Assembly (NCBI RefSeq): GCF_014268935.2
Contig: NZ_JABWRJ020000001.1
Coordinates: 1,922,001-1,986,000 of the forward strand
DNA length: 64,000 nt
Direction: 5' to 3'
From: Pseudomonas peradeniyensis
GTDB lineage: Bacteria > Pseudomonadota > Gammaproteobacteria > Pseudomonadales > Pseudomonadaceae
Shown: positions 39,280 to 49,300 of the stretch, in pieces
How positions within the stretch are numbered: position 1 is the first letter of the stretch
Layout of the letters: every line of letters begins with the position of its first letter
The notes under the pieces: generated by a model
The model's database searches: none
What the model was told of the DNA's origin: nothing
The model's input: only the letters and a program-made list of their open reading frames with translations
Program-made: the position numbers and the translations under genes

Positions 39280-40476
39280 ATGCCGACCTATCGCTACCAG
39301 GCCGTGGACATGAACGGCAAGGCGCACAAGGCCAGCGTGCAGGCCGACAGCGAGCGGCATGCGCGCCAGTTGCTGCGCGAGCAGGGGCTGTTCGCCCGGC
39401 AGTTGCAGCGCCAGGACAGCGCGCAGCCCCGTCGCCAGCGCCTGACCCGCGCCCAGCTGTGCGAGCTGACCCGCCAGCTGGCGACCCTGATCGGTGCCGG
39501 CATTCCACTGGTCGACGCCCTGGCCACCCTGGAGCGGCAACTGCGCCAGCCGGCCCTGCATGCGGTGCTGGTGACCCTGCGTGGTTCCCTCGCCGAAGGC
39601 CTGGGGCTGGCCCGTAGCCTGGCACGCCAAGGCGCGCCGTTCACCGGGCTGTATTGCGCGCTGGTCGAGGCCGGCGAGCGCTCCGGGCGCCTGGGCCAGG
39701 TGCTGGCGCGCCTCGCCGATCACCTGGAGCAGGTCCAGCGCCAGCGCCACAAGGCGCGCACCGCGCTGATTTATCCGGTGGTGCTGATGGGCGTGTCGCT
39801 GGCGGTGGTGATTGGCCTGATGACCTTCGTGGTGCCCAAGCTCACCGAGCAGTTCGCCCATTCCGGGCAGAGCCTGCCGCTGATTACTTCGCTGCTGATC
39901 GGCATTAGCCAGGGGTTGGTCCAGGCCGGGGCGTACCTGTTGGCGCTGGCGATCGGGCTGGCCGTGGCCGGCGGCTGGCTGCTGCGCAAGCCGCACTGGC
40001 GTCTGCGCCGCGACGACCTGCTGCTGCGCCTGCCGCGTGTCGGCGCGCTGCTGCAGGTGCTGGAGAGCGCGCGCCTGGCGCGCAGCCTGGCGATTCTCTG
40101 CGGCAGTGGCGTGGCGCTGCTCGAAGCCTTGCAGGTGGCCACCGAGACGGTGGGCAACCTGCGTATCCGCGCTGCCATGGCGCAGGTACGCCAGCAGGTG
40201 CAGGGCGGTACCAGCCTGCACCGGGCGCTGGACGGCGCCGGCCAGTTTCCGCCGCTGTTGGTGAACATGGTCGGCAGCGGCGAGGCCAGCGGCACCCTGG
40301 CCGACATGCTCGAGCGCGTGGCCGATGACCAGGAGCGCGGCTTCGCCCGCCAGGTAGACACCGCCATGGCGCTGTTCGAACCGCTGATGATCCTGGTGAT
40401 GGGCGCGGTGGTGCTGTTCATCGTGCTGGCGGTGCTGCTGCCGATCATGCAGCTCAACCAGGGATTGCAACTGTGA
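39280..40476 (+). CDS. gspF: Type II secretion platform protein GspF
   Basis: An inner-membrane platform subunit of 398 residues. It has two homologous cytoplasmic helical-bundle domains (LTRQLATLIGAGIPLVDAL and LARSLAILCGSGVALLEAL) and three membrane segments, as expected of the GspF/PilC family. Begins MPTYRYQAVDMNGK. It lies 2 bp after gspE. Confidence 0.94.
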   Translation: MPTYRYQAVDMNGKAHKASVQADSERHARQLLREQGLFARQLQRQDSAQPRRQRLTRAQLCELTRQLATLIGAGIPLVDALATLERQLRQPALHAVLVTLRGSLAEGLGLARSLARQGAPFTGLYCALVEAGERSGRLGQVLARLADHLEQVQRQRHKARTALIYPVVLMGVSLAVVIGLMTFVVPKLTEQFAHSGQSLPLITSLLIGISQGLVQAGAYLLALAIGLAVAGGWLLRKPHWRLRRDDLLLRLPRVGALLQVLESARLARSLAILCGSGVALLEALQVATETVGNLRIRAAMAQVRQQVQGGTSLHRALDGAGQFPPLLVNMVGSGEASGTLADMLERVADDQERGFARQVDTAMALFEPLMILVMGAVVLFIVLAVLLPIMQLNQGLQL

Positions 40477-40490
40477 CAAGGAGACTTCTC

Positions 40491-40925
40491 ATGCAACAAC
40501 GACGCAACCGCCAGGGTGGCTTCACGCTGATGGAAATCATGGTGGTGATCTTCATCATCGGCCTGCTGATCGCCGTGGTCGCGCCCAGCGTGCTGGGCAA
40601 CCAGGACAAGGCCATGAAGCAGAAAGTCCTGGCCGACCTTGCGACCCTGGAGCAGGCGCTGGACATGTACCGCCTGGACAACCTGCGCTTCCCCAGCAAC
40701 GAACAGGGCCTGGCGGCGCTGGCAAAGAAACCGACCCAGGAGCCGCTGCCGCGCAGCTGGCGCAGCGATGGGTATATCCGTCGTCTGCCGGAAGATCCGT
40801 GGGGCACGCCGTACCAGTACCGCATGCCCGGCGAGCATGGCCGGGTCGATGTCTATTCGCTGGGCGCCGATGGCGTGCCGGGCGGCGAAGGGCTCGATAC
40901 CGACCTGGGCAACTGGGCGCTCTGA
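40491..40925 (+). CDS. gspG: Major pseudopilin GspG
   Basis: The main subunit of the pseudopilus. The start at 40491 has AAGGAG 7 nt upstream. The leader MQQRRNRQGG is followed by FTLMEIMVVIFIIGLL, with cleavage after the second Gly and Glu5 present. The C-terminal calcium-site region DPWGTPYQYR and LGADGVPGGEG is conserved. It is 144 residues long, typical for the family. Its stop precedes gspH by 1 bp. Confidence 0.94.
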   Translation: MQQRRNRQGGFTLMEIMVVIFIIGLLIAVVAPSVLGNQDKAMKQKVLADLATLEQALDMYRLDNLRFPSNEQGLAALAKKPTQEPLPRSWRSDGYIRRLPEDPWGTPYQYRMPGEHGRVDVYSLGADGVPGGEGLDTDLGNWAL

Positions 40926-40926
40926 A

Positions 40927-41469
40927 ATGTCTGCCCGAAGTGAGTGCAACTGCGTGGGAGCGGGCTTGCCCCGCGATGGCAATGTTGGCCATGCCACCGC
41001 TATCGCGGGACAAGCCCGCTCCCACGCTGTCGCGATCCAACAGCGTGGCTTCAGCCTGCTCGAACTGCTGGTGGTGCTGGCCATCGCAGCGCTGATGACC
41101 AGCCTGGCGGTGGCCTGGCTCGACAGCGGCAGGAGCAGCGTCGACCAGACCCTTGACCGCCTGGCTGCCGCCACCGTGGCCCAGGCTGACCTGGCGCGCC
41201 ATGCCGGGCAACTGCGGGGGATACGCTGGAACGGACAGCGGCCTGAGTTCGTGCGCCGTCAAGGGGATCAATGGCAGGTGGAAGCCGTGGCCTTGGGCGA
41301 TTGGCCCAAGGGCCTGCGCCCGGACTGGCCCGCCAGCCAGACGCCCGCACTGCTGTTCACCCCCGATGGCTGGGCCCGCCCGGGCACCGTGCGCTGGCGC
41401 TGGGCCGAGGGCGGTCGGCGTTGGGACTGGGACCGCAGTGGCCAGTTGCGCGTGAGCGTGATGCCATGA
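40927..41469 (+). CDS. gspH: Minor pseudopilin GspH with REP-encoded leader
   Basis: A pseudopilin with the cleavage motif QQRGFSLLELLVVLAIAAL, but the only in-frame starts upstream are ATG 40927 and a GTG and TTG inside a REP palindrome. From 40927 the leader is about 41 residues instead of the usual 6-10, and residues about 9-35 (CVGAGLPRD... IAGQARSH) are translated from the REP element at 40952-41027. No start codon lies between the REP and the motif. The rest, residues 42-180, is ordinary GspH. gspI overlaps by ATGA. Confidence 0.8.
   Translation: MSARSECNCVGAGLPRDGNVGHATAIAGQARSHAVAIQQRGFSLLELLVVLAIAALMTSLAVAWLDSGRSSVDQTLDRLAAATVAQADLARHAGQLRGIRWNGQRPEFVRRQGDQWQVEAVALGDWPKGLRPDWPASQTPALLFTPDGWARPGTVRWRWAEGGRRWDWDRSGQLRVSVMP
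40952..41027. repeat. REP inverted pair inside the gspH 5' coding region
   Basis: Arms 40952-40976 and 41003-41027 are reverse complements with one mismatch. This is the same GGGAGCGGGCTTG-type REP found in intergenic spacers elsewhere, here in the middle of the gsp operon and open in the gspH frame. Confidence 0.85.
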
Positions 41470-41834
41470 AGCGCGGGCAACGGGGGTTCACCTTGCTCGA
41501 AGTGAGCGTGGCCCTGGGCATCGCCGCAGTCCTGGCGGTGATCACTAGCCAGGTCCTGCGCCAGCGTCTGGCCGTACAGGACACCGTGCAGCAGCATCGC
41601 CTGGGCCTGCTGTGCGCCCGTGAGCTGCAGGCGCGTTTCGTCGTCGAGCAGTACTGGCCGGCGGCCAACCAGGACAGCGGTGTGCTGGTCGAGGGCGGGC
41701 AGGCCTGCCATTGGCAGCTGCAACTGCGCCGTACCGGCGTGCGCGACCTGCGTCGCGGCGAACTGCTGCTGCATGCCGACCGCGACCAGCGCCTGCCGCT
41801 GGGGCAGTACACCGTGTTCCTGGAGCGGCCATGA
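41466..41834 (+). CDS. gspI: Minor pseudopilin GspI
   Basis: 122 residues with prepilin N-terminus MKRGQRGFTLLEVSVALGIA (cleavage after Gly7, Glu5 of the mature form present). It forms the pseudopilus tip with GspJ and GspK. Overlaps gspH and gspJ by 4 nt each, indicating translational coupling. Confidence 0.9.
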   Translation: MKRGQRGFTLLEVSVALGIAAVLAVITSQVLRQRLAVQDTVQQHRLGLLCARELQARFVVEQYWPAANQDSGVLVEGGQACHWQLQLRRTGVRDLRRGELLLHADRDQRLPLGQYTVFLERP

Positions 41835-42421
41835 AGCGGCGCCAGGCGGGCATGACCCTGGTCGAACTGCTGGTGGCTCTGGCCCTCACCGCCTTGCTCG
41901 GGGTGTTGCTGTCGGCACTGGTCAACGGTTGGCTGAAGGTGCGCGAGCGGCTCGACGAACAGGTGCGCGAAACTGGCGTGCTGGATTTTTGCCTGGCGTT
42001 GGAGCGGCGTTTCGACAGCCCGGTGCTGCGCCGTGTGTATGAACAGCGTCTGCCGCTGGCGCCGCGCTGGCTCGACTGGCAACCCGACCGCCAGCAACTG
42101 CTGTGGGTGGCCGCCGCTGCCTGGCCCCAGGCTGAGGGCGGCTCGCGCCTGCAACGCCAGCGTCTGCGTTTCGAGCCCCGCGAACAACGCCTGCTGCTGG
42201 AAACCTCGGCCGAGCTCTACGCTGCCTCGACCCCGCAATGGGTGATGCGCGAACGGCTGGAGCGGGTCAGCGCGATGAACATCCTCTACCACCAGTCCGG
42301 CCGCTGGCTGGCCTGGCCTTCCGAACAACCGACGCACCCCGGGCGGGGTGTGCGCGTGGAGCTAGTGCGTGATGGAGCACCGTTTACCTGCACCTTCGTT
42401 CTGCCCTGGGGGCGCTCATGA
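41831..42421 (+). CDS. gspJ: Minor pseudopilin GspJ
   Basis: 196 residues with prepilin N-terminus MKRRQAGMTLVELLVALALT (cleavage after Gly7) and a beta-rich C-terminal domain (LDWQPDRQQLLWV, RVELVRDG). Overlaps gspI and gspL by 4 nt each. gspK, normally next, is absent here and found at 30144-31109. Confidence 0.9.
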   Translation: MKRRQAGMTLVELLVALALTALLGVLLSALVNGWLKVRERLDEQVRETGVLDFCLALERRFDSPVLRRVYEQRLPLAPRWLDWQPDRQQLLWVAAAAWPQAEGGSRLQRQRLRFEPREQRLLLETSAELYAASTPQWVMRERLERVSAMNILYHQSGRWLAWPSEQPTHPGRGVRVELVRDGAPFTCTFVLPWGRS

Positions 42422-43479
42422 AGCTTGAATGGCGCCGCCGGGCGCCGACCCAACCCTGGCTGCTGCTGCGCCCCGGTGAGGTCTGGGAGTGGCTGCTGGT
42501 GATTCAGGGCCGTCCGGTGCGCGAGGGACTGGGGGAGCCACCGCCAGGGCTTGAGGCGCGCGTCGCCCTGATCGTCCCCGGCGAACATTGCAGCCACTTC
42601 CAAGTGGCCGCGCCGCCGGGGCTCAAGCGCGAGGAGTGGCCGTTGCTGGTCGAGGACCGCTTGCTGCAAGGCGTCGATGAGGTGCTGTGTGCCTGTATCG
42701 GGCGTCACGCGGGGCAGGTGCAATTGCTGGTGGTGGCGCGGGCGATGCTGGACGAATGGCGTGCACAGTGCGCCGCCTGGGCGCTGCCGGTGGAGCGTTG
42801 CTGGGCTGAGTTCCAGCTGCTACCCGACAGCGTGGGCGCGGCGGGTTGGCATTGGCGACGAGGGACGACGAGCCTGTACAAAAGCCAGGCGCGTTGGTTG
42901 GCCTGGCCACAGGTGCTCGGCCTGCCGCCGGCGTTGGACTGGCTGGCCGATGACGCCGAATGCATCGAGGGCCCATGGCCAGAGGTGCTGGCGCCGCTCG
43001 ATGGCCTGCCGGGGGTGTTCGAGGCGCGACGTGCCCGCTCACGCCCGTGCTTGCCGGGCGGGCAATCGCGCCTGGCCGTCGCCTGCCTGGCGCTTGCCCT
43101 GGCGTGGGGCGGACTGTGGTGCGGGCAACAGTGGCGACAGGCCCAGGTCTATCGTGCCCAGGTGCTGGCGGTGACCGGTCCCCAGGCGACACCGCGCCAG
43201 GCGGCGCTGGCGCTCAGGCGCCTGCGGGACGACGCCGGTGAAAGCCAGGTGCGCCTGCGTCTGCTCGATGCGGTGCAGGCGCAGGTCCACGCCTGGTTGA
43301 GCGATCACCCTGGCTGGCAGGTGCGGGCGGTGCGGTACGACGGCCAGCGCTGGCACCTGGAGCTGGAAGGCGAGGGCGACGTCGCGCCCTGGCAGGACAT
43401 GGCCACGGCGATCGGCGTGCAGGTCCAGGTGGAAGATGAAGCGCGTCGCGTGGTGTTCGACCTGGGGAGCGCAGCATGA
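42418..43479 (+). CDS. gspL: Type II secretion inner-membrane protein GspL
   Basis: A 353-residue bitopic protein that recruits GspE. The cytoplasmic actin-like half (about 1-215) is followed by a membrane segment (LAVACLALALAWGGLWCGQ) and a periplasmic ferredoxin-like domain. Sequence conservation is low, but size, topology and position between gspJ and gspM are diagnostic. Confidence 0.88.
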   Translation: MKLEWRRRAPTQPWLLLRPGEVWEWLLVIQGRPVREGLGEPPPGLEARVALIVPGEHCSHFQVAAPPGLKREEWPLLVEDRLLQGVDEVLCACIGRHAGQVQLLVVARAMLDEWRAQCAAWALPVERCWAEFQLLPDSVGAAGWHWRRGTTSLYKSQARWLAWPQVLGLPPALDWLADDAECIEGPWPEVLAPLDGLPGVFEARRARSRPCLPGGQSRLAVACLALALAWGGLWCGQQWRQAQVYRAQVLAVTGPQATPRQAALALRRLRDDAGESQVRLRLLDAVQAQVHAWLSDHPGWQVRAVRYDGQRWHLELEGEGDVAPWQDMATAIGVQVQVEDEARRVVFDLGSAA

Positions 43480-43862
43480 ATCGCGAATGGTTGCAGCAGC
43501 ATCGGCTATCGCTGGCCTGGGGCCTCGTCGCGCTGTTGGTTGCGCTGCTGGCGCTGCGCGAGGGTATCGCCTATTGGCGCGAGCAGGCGCAGTGGCGGGC
43601 GCTGGCCGAATCGCTGACGGTGCAAGCGCAGCAACCCGCATTGACCCTGGAAGGGCTGCACCAGTCGGCCCAGGCGCGACACATCGAGTTGGCCGAGGTG
43701 CAGCCCGAGGACGAAGGCTGGCTGGCGCGTGGCAAGGTGGCCGATGCCCAGGCGCTGCAGGGCTGGTTACAGGCCTTGCGCGATGATGGCGCGCAGCCTT
43801 TGCAGTGGGGATTGGAGCGGGATACCGAGGGGCTGCGCTTTACCGTGCGGTTGCGGCCATGA
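43476..43862 (+). CDS. gspM: Type II secretion inner-membrane protein GspM
   Basis: A 128-residue protein with one N-terminal membrane helix (LAWGLVALLVALLAL) and a short periplasmic domain (DAQALQGWLQALRDD). It partners GspL. Identified mainly by topology, size and order. Overlaps gspL and gspN by 4 nt. Confidence 0.85.
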   Translation: MNREWLQQHRLSLAWGLVALLVALLALREGIAYWREQAQWRALAESLTVQAQQPALTLEGLHQSAQARHIELAEVQPEDEGWLARGKVADAQALQGWLQALRDDGAQPLQWGLERDTEGLRFTVRLRP

Positions 43863-44518
43863 CGCGGCGGGCAGGTCTGTGGGTGGCCCTGGTGTTCGGC
43901 CTGACACTGTTGGCCGAGCTGCCGGCGCGCTGGCTGGTCGCGGGGTTCGGGCTACCGGCCGAGGGCGTGAGCGGCAGCCTGTGGCAAGGGCAGGCCGCCC
44001 GGCTGGGTGCGGCAGGACCGCTGCAATGGACATGGCGACCATGGCAGCGCGACCTGCAGGTGCGCTTGGGCTTTCAAGGCCAGGGTTGGCAAGGGCGCCT
44101 GAGCGGTTGGCCGTGGCGTTGGCAGGCCGGGCTACAGGCAGTGGGCGCGCAGCCCAGCACGGCCCTGGGATACCGCCTGACCGGGCAGTGGCAAGGGGGC
44201 ATCAGCCTGCAAGGCTCGGGGCAGCGTTGCCTGGCCGCCGATGGGCGGATCACGGTGGCCGACCTGGCGTTGAGTGCACCGTGGTCCCTGGGATTGGGGC
44301 AGGGGACGCTGGAAATGGACTGCCGCCAGGGCTGGCGGCTGGTCGCTGGGCTGGTTCGCCAAGGGCAGCACCAGCTCGGCCTGGAGGCCGACCTGGTGGC
44401 ACGACGGGCGCAGCTCGACTTCGCAATGTCGGCCGATGCCGGCCTGACGCCGGTGTTGCGCGGCCTGCAATGGCTGGGGCCGGAGGACAGCGTCGGGCAG
44501 CGCCGGCTGAGCTGGTAG
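43859..44518 (+). CDS. gspN: Type II secretion protein GspN
   Basis: A 219-residue protein with an N-terminal membrane anchor and a beta-rich periplasmic domain with the repeated pattern SGSLWQGQA and LTGQWQGGISLQG, typical of GspN. This subunit is dispensable in several T2SSs. It is the last gene of the operon, ending one base before the convergent tpsB stop. Confidence 0.85.
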   Translation: MTRRAGLWVALVFGLTLLAELPARWLVAGFGLPAEGVSGSLWQGQAARLGAAGPLQWTWRPWQRDLQVRLGFQGQGWQGRLSGWPWRWQAGLQAVGAQPSTALGYRLTGQWQGGISLQGSGQRCLAADGRITVADLALSAPWSLGLGQGTLEMDCRQGWRLVAGLVRQGQHQLGLEADLVARRAQLDFAMSADAGLTPVLRGLQWLGPEDSVGQRRLSW

Positions 44519-44519
44519 C

Positions 44520-46208
44520 TCAGATGTTCAGTGACCACTGCGCGACCCAGAAGCCTTGCTCCAGCGCCTTGCGTGGTCGATCGCTGGCATACAGCCCGCG
44601 CTGGTAGTCCAGGCGCAGCTGGCTGCGTGGCAGGCTCAGCTCGACGCCTGCCGAGGCGCCGACCAGGCGCTGCGACGGGCTGCTGCGAGCATAGCGGGCC
44701 CAGCCCAGGTCCAGGCCTAGGGTGGGGCGCACCTGTACCAGCAACGGAAGTGGCTGGCTCAGGGTATTGCGCCAGGCGCCAGCGCTGGCGCCGGAGACGT
44801 TGTGCTGGCGGAAACCACGCACGGCCGAATGATCGCTCAGTGACATCTGTTCGACGGCGGGCAGCACATGGGGGCTGTATTGCAGGGCCAGTTCGCTCTG
44901 CCAGCGCCATGGCCACTGGACGGGGCCTTGGCGCAGGTGCAGCAGGTTGACGCGGTACTTGGTGAAGTCCGGTCGTGGCGCCTGCTTGTGGACGAACGGG
45001 CGGTCGGCGCCGAGCCAGTGCATGCCCTGGCTCAGCCCCAGGTAGGCGTTCCACAGCCCGCCTTCGAGCCAAAGCAGGTTGAGGCCGGCCTCGACGGTGG
45101 CCAGGGTCGGGCTCTGCAGGGCCAGCACGGCAGGGCCGAAGCGGTTGACCAGTTGCTTGCGGTCCAGCCGGGCGCTGGCGCTGAGCATGCCCTGGTGATT
45201 GCGCCAGAGCACGCGCTCGACGCCGAGGCCGAAGAACTCGCTGCGACCGCTGCTGGCATGGCGGGTGTTCGGGATCGGCGCGCGGTAGCGCATGCGGCTG
45301 GCGTTGAGGGTGAAGGTCCAGCGGCCATGGGGCAGGCTGTAGTACAGGTTGGTCCCTTCGCTTTGCCCGGGCGCGCCGAACACCACTGAGTTCAGCGACA
45401 GGCGCAGGTCGTCGTTCAGCCCCAGCGGGCTGTCCAGGCCAAGGCCGAGGGTGAGCCGATGTCGGCCGGTGTGCTCACCGCCGCGGTTGTCGAAGTGGGC
45501 GTCCAGGTGCGCGGGCGAGGCGACCCGTCGTGGTTCGACCACGACACGGGTGCCGCCGCGCAACTCACCCGGCAGCAGGGCCATCTCCAGGTCATAGGCG
45601 CGTAGCCGGTTGAGCTGATCCAGGCCCTGTTCGAGGTCCGGTAGATAAAGCGGCTGGCCCAGCTGGTCGGGGAACGCGCCGCGTAGCGAGAGTGGCAGGT
45701 CGGCGTCGGCCAGCTCGATCGACTCGATGAGCCCTTCGACGATGACTATGTCCAGTGGCGCGCCGTGCTCGGGCGGGCTGGCCACATAGGGACGGCTGGT
45801 GGGGTAGCCGGCCTCGACGTAGTGCCGGGTCAGTTGCTTGAGCAGGTGGTCGATCTCGGTGACGCCCATGCACGAGGAAGACCATGCGCGCACGGTCGGT
45901 TCCAGCTGTTGGCTATCGAGTGTGCGGTTGCCGGCCAGGCGCACGCCGCTGATCGCCCAGCAGTGCTGGTCGGGCGCGGTGAGGGCTGTGTCGGTGGCGT
46001 CCAGGGCAGTGGAGGGCTGGGGACGTTGCCAGCGTTCAAGGCGCTGTTGCTGCTCCAGCTTTCGTAGCGTCTGCTGCTGGTCGCGTAGTTGCTGGCTGGC
46101 CGGGTCGGCCTGGGCCAGGGGGATTGCCGTTGCGAGGAAGGCAAGCAGGAGTTGGGGGATGTGTCGCGTATTGGCGATTGAGTGGGGTCGTTGTGTGGTC
46201 ATTGGCAT
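44520..46208 (-). CDS. Two-partner secretion outer-membrane transporter TpsB (ShlB/FhaC family)
   Basis: Exports its TpsA partner across the outer membrane. The 562-residue protein has a signal peptide ending PLAQA, a plug helix rich in Q and R (LRDQQQTLRKLEQQQRLER), two POTRA domains (about 85-240) and a 16-strand barrel with the conserved VRGFRQH lid motif, ending in NI. It follows tpsA on the same strand with a REP pair in the 169-bp spacer. Confidence 0.92.
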   Translation of the reverse strand: MPMTTQRPHSIANTRHIPQLLLAFLATAIPLAQADPASQQLRDQQQTLRKLEQQQRLERWQRPQPSTALDATDTALTAPDQHCWAISGVRLAGNRTLDSQQLEPTVRAWSSSCMGVTEIDHLLKQLTRHYVEAGYPTSRPYVASPPEHGAPLDIVIVEGLIESIELADADLPLSLRGAFPDQLGQPLYLPDLEQGLDQLNRLRAYDLEMALLPGELRGGTRVVVEPRRVASPAHLDAHFDNRGGEHTGRHRLTLGLGLDSPLGLNDDLRLSLNSVVFGAPGQSEGTNLYYSLPHGRWTFTLNASRMRYRAPIPNTRHASSGRSEFFGLGVERVLWRNHQGMLSASARLDRKQLVNRFGPAVLALQSPTLATVEAGLNLLWLEGGLWNAYLGLSQGMHWLGADRPFVHKQAPRPDFTKYRVNLLHLRQGPVQWPWRWQSELALQYSPHVLPAVEQMSLSDHSAVRGFRQHNVSGASAGAWRNTLSQPLPLLVQVRPTLGLDLGWARYARSSPSQRLVGASAGVELSLPRSQLRLDYQRGLYASDRPRKALEQGFWVAQWSLNI

Positions 46209-46251
46209 CTGGTCTGGTCACGGAGCCGTTGTGCAGGGAGCAGAGTTCCAG

Positions 46252-46329
46252 CGTGGGAGCGGGCTTGCCCCGCGATGCGGTGTATGGCACCGGCATAGCC
46301 GGTGATCGCGGGGCAAGCCCGCTCCCACG
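46252..46329. repeat. REP inverted pair in the tpsA-tpsB spacer
   Basis: 25-nt arms (46252-46276 and 46305-46329) are perfect reverse complements; a small inner palindrome (CACCGG...CCGGTG) sits in the loop. It may weaken tpsB expression relative to tpsA by folding in the mRNA. Confidence 0.85.
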
Positions 46330-46377
46330 TTTCCCCAGTTAAATCAAGGAATTACGTTATGTTCCATGAAAGCGGAC

Positions 46378-49300
46378 TTAGTACCTGCGGCCCTCCTCGA
46401 TCTTCGAAACGTACTCGACGCTGCGGTTGTGCCCGCTGGTGCGGACCAGGCCGATGTCGAGTGGCTTGTCGCCGTTGTCGGCACCGTCATTTCCCTTGAT
46501 CTTGTTCTTGATGAACGAGAACAGTGTGCCTGCCAGCTCGACGGGCGAGAGCGACGCATCGACCTTCACCTCCCGCTGGTAGTCGCGACCACTCAAGGCC
46601 TTGCGGGTGACCCCGCCATAGCCAAGCTCGACCTGGCCTTCGCTGGCACGCAGCGTGGCGCCGGCCAGACGGGTATCGCCGTCAACCTCCAGTTCAATGC
46701 CTTGGGTGCCCGAAAGCAGGGTCTGCTGGTTGACGGTGTCGTTCTTGCGCTGGTTGTAATCAGCCTTGAGAGAGGGAGTGAACTTTGCCGTGATGCTGTC
46801 CCAGAGCGCTCCGGCTATTTCTCCGATGTTGCCGCTGGCAAGCGCCTCCAGTGGGCTGGTCGATTCGACAGGGCCTTCGGCGGCTTGCTTCTGGGTCAGG
46901 CTGGCGTCGACATTGAGGGTCTGACTGTCGACCCGGTCCTGGCGGCTGGTGACGAGCAGTTCGCCGCCGACCTTGCCTTCTATTCGCTTGGCCAGCACCT
47001 GGGCGCCTTCGATACGGGTATCGCCCTGGCTGCGCAGGTCGACCAGGTCGGCGCGCAGGTTGCTGTCGAGCCAGGTGGTGTTGTCGCGTTTGTCCAGCTT
47101 GAGGGCGACCTGGCCGTTGATGCCGCCGAGCGCCGTGGCCGCCAGCTCGAAGCCGCCGCCAGTGGTGATGGCAAGGTTGTCATGTCGCTCGGTGTTGCCA
47201 GCCGCCTCGATCAGCACACCGCCATTGCGGGCATCCAGGCCAACCCGGCTGGCACTGGCCTGCAGCCCTTGCACCTGCAGCGCGATCCCTTCACGGGCGA
47301 GGCTGGTGAGCTGCAGCGCGCCCTTGCCGGTGAACTGCGCGCCAACGGCTGTGCTGCCCTGTTCGTTGACCCAGGCAATGGTCCCATGGCCGCTGAGGTC
47401 GCCACCCGTGGTACCACCGGTGATATCCAGCCCGCCACCCAGCGTCCTGCCCTCGCTCTTGCGCGAGTCGTGGGCGGCCGTCACGCTCAGTACACCATCG
47501 CTGTGCAAGCGGATATCGCCCTCACGGCTGCTGATACGCGTGGCTTCCAGGCGCATGTCCCCCGCGCTGGACAGCACGACCGTGCCTTTGCCGTCGATCT
47601 GCGCGACCTGTGCCTTGCTGGTGTGCTCCTCGAGCGTGCTGTGCGTAAGACTGCCGTCCAGGCCGCCCCGGGGGCCGAGCAGGCCGATACCGCCCTTGGC
47701 CGCCAGGCTGGCATCAAGCCTTGTCTCGGTCTTGCCGGTTAGGTCGTGGGCCGCAGCCAGGGTCAGGTTGCCGGCACTGTTCAGGCTGACCGTCGCATTG
47801 CCGCCATCGATGCGGGTACCTTCGTAGTGCCCATCACGCCCAAGTTGCACCCGTACACCGTTGCTGCCGCGCAGGCTGCCGACACGGGCCAGCGACGTGT
47901 GCTCCAGCTGTATCAGGCTGTCGTGCTTGCCTTCGAGCCTCGCGTTGACGTCGGTGCCCAGGGTGGTGCCCACCTGCAGGCCGCCACCTTGTGAGCTGTT
48001 ATTTATCTCACGGGTTTTCCGGTCTCTGGCGGCCAGTGCCTGGTGGTCATCGGCTTCGATTCGCAAGCTGCCGGCCCTGGCGTTGTAATCGCTACCCTCG
48101 TCCTTGATGTGTCTGGCCTGGACAGTGACATTGCCACTGGTGAATGTGCTGACTTGTGCGGTGTTGTCGGTGTCTTTCTGCAGATGTGCCTGGTGCCCGA
48201 TGGACAGTCCGACGGCGGTCTTCGGTGGGGCCAATGTGTCCGTGAGCGAGGCGGATGCAGCGTTATCGGTTTGCTTGCCGCTGAACAGGCGTTCGATAGG
48301 GCGGGTAATGTGCTGGTAGTCGGTGCTGACGCCAAGGTGGCCATCCCAGTTGTCGAGGCGGGTCTCGGTTTCCCTGGTATTGGCTGCCGCACGGTTGTCG
48401 ATGCTGTCGGCGGTTACCTGCAGTGTACCTCCTGCCTGTAGCCGCGCCGCCGTGGTGGTCAGTTTCGTGGTGTCGAGCAGCAGGTCGCCGCTGGTCTGCA
48501 AGGTGCTGCGGCGCACCCTGGCCTCACGTTCGTTCTGGCCTGTCGGACCACGGTAGGCGTCGACACCGAGGCCCAGACGTTGCGTGCCGCCGGTGACGCT
48601 CAGCGCCGCGCTGGAGCGGGTATCGATCGTCTGCCTGGCCTCGCCGTTGTAGGCGGCGCCAAGGTCGACTTCGCCGGCCGAGACCCGGATGCCCCCGGCG
48701 CTGGCCTTTACGTCGGAGCTACTGAGGGTCAGCTTGCGGTCACTGCGCAGGTTGACGGATGCGCCGCTGAGGGTGCTGGCGGCCTGGCGCGTGGCGGCGG
48801 TCTGCTCGTCACTGTGCAACACTTCATAGCCGACACTTGCTGTGTACTGGCGCGAGCCTGGTTGGCTATCCTGCCCTGGCTGGGCCTGGCCGGCTCTGGC
48901 GGTGACGTGGCGCTTGTCGGTGGAGCGCTGGGTGTGGGCCTGCTCCTCCATGCTTTCGATGCTCAGCTCACCTTTGGCCTCAAGCGCCAGGGCCCTGCGG
49001 GCTTCGAGGGTGGCACCTCGAACCTGAAGATCGCCAGCGGCACTGGCGACGAGAGTACCGCCCTTGAGCGTGCTAGGTTTGACCTGCTCCGTATAGGACC
49101 GACTGTCGCTGTCCGTGTGGTTCAGATAGACGCGATGGTCGACCTGCTCATTGACCGTCTCGCTGTTTACCGCGCCGCTGATTGTCAGCTTGCCGCCGCT
49201 GCTCAGTCGCAGGTCGTTGTCGGCTTCGAGCTGCGCGGCGGTCAACTGCAGGGCGGTGCCTGCCCGCAGGTTCAGGCTGTCCTCGGCGCGCAACCGGCTG

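Noticed and set aside
46378..46800. CdiA-type toxin region at the TpsA C-terminus
   Set aside because: No VENN-like junction, no sharp composition change, and no immunity gene between tpsA and tpsB.
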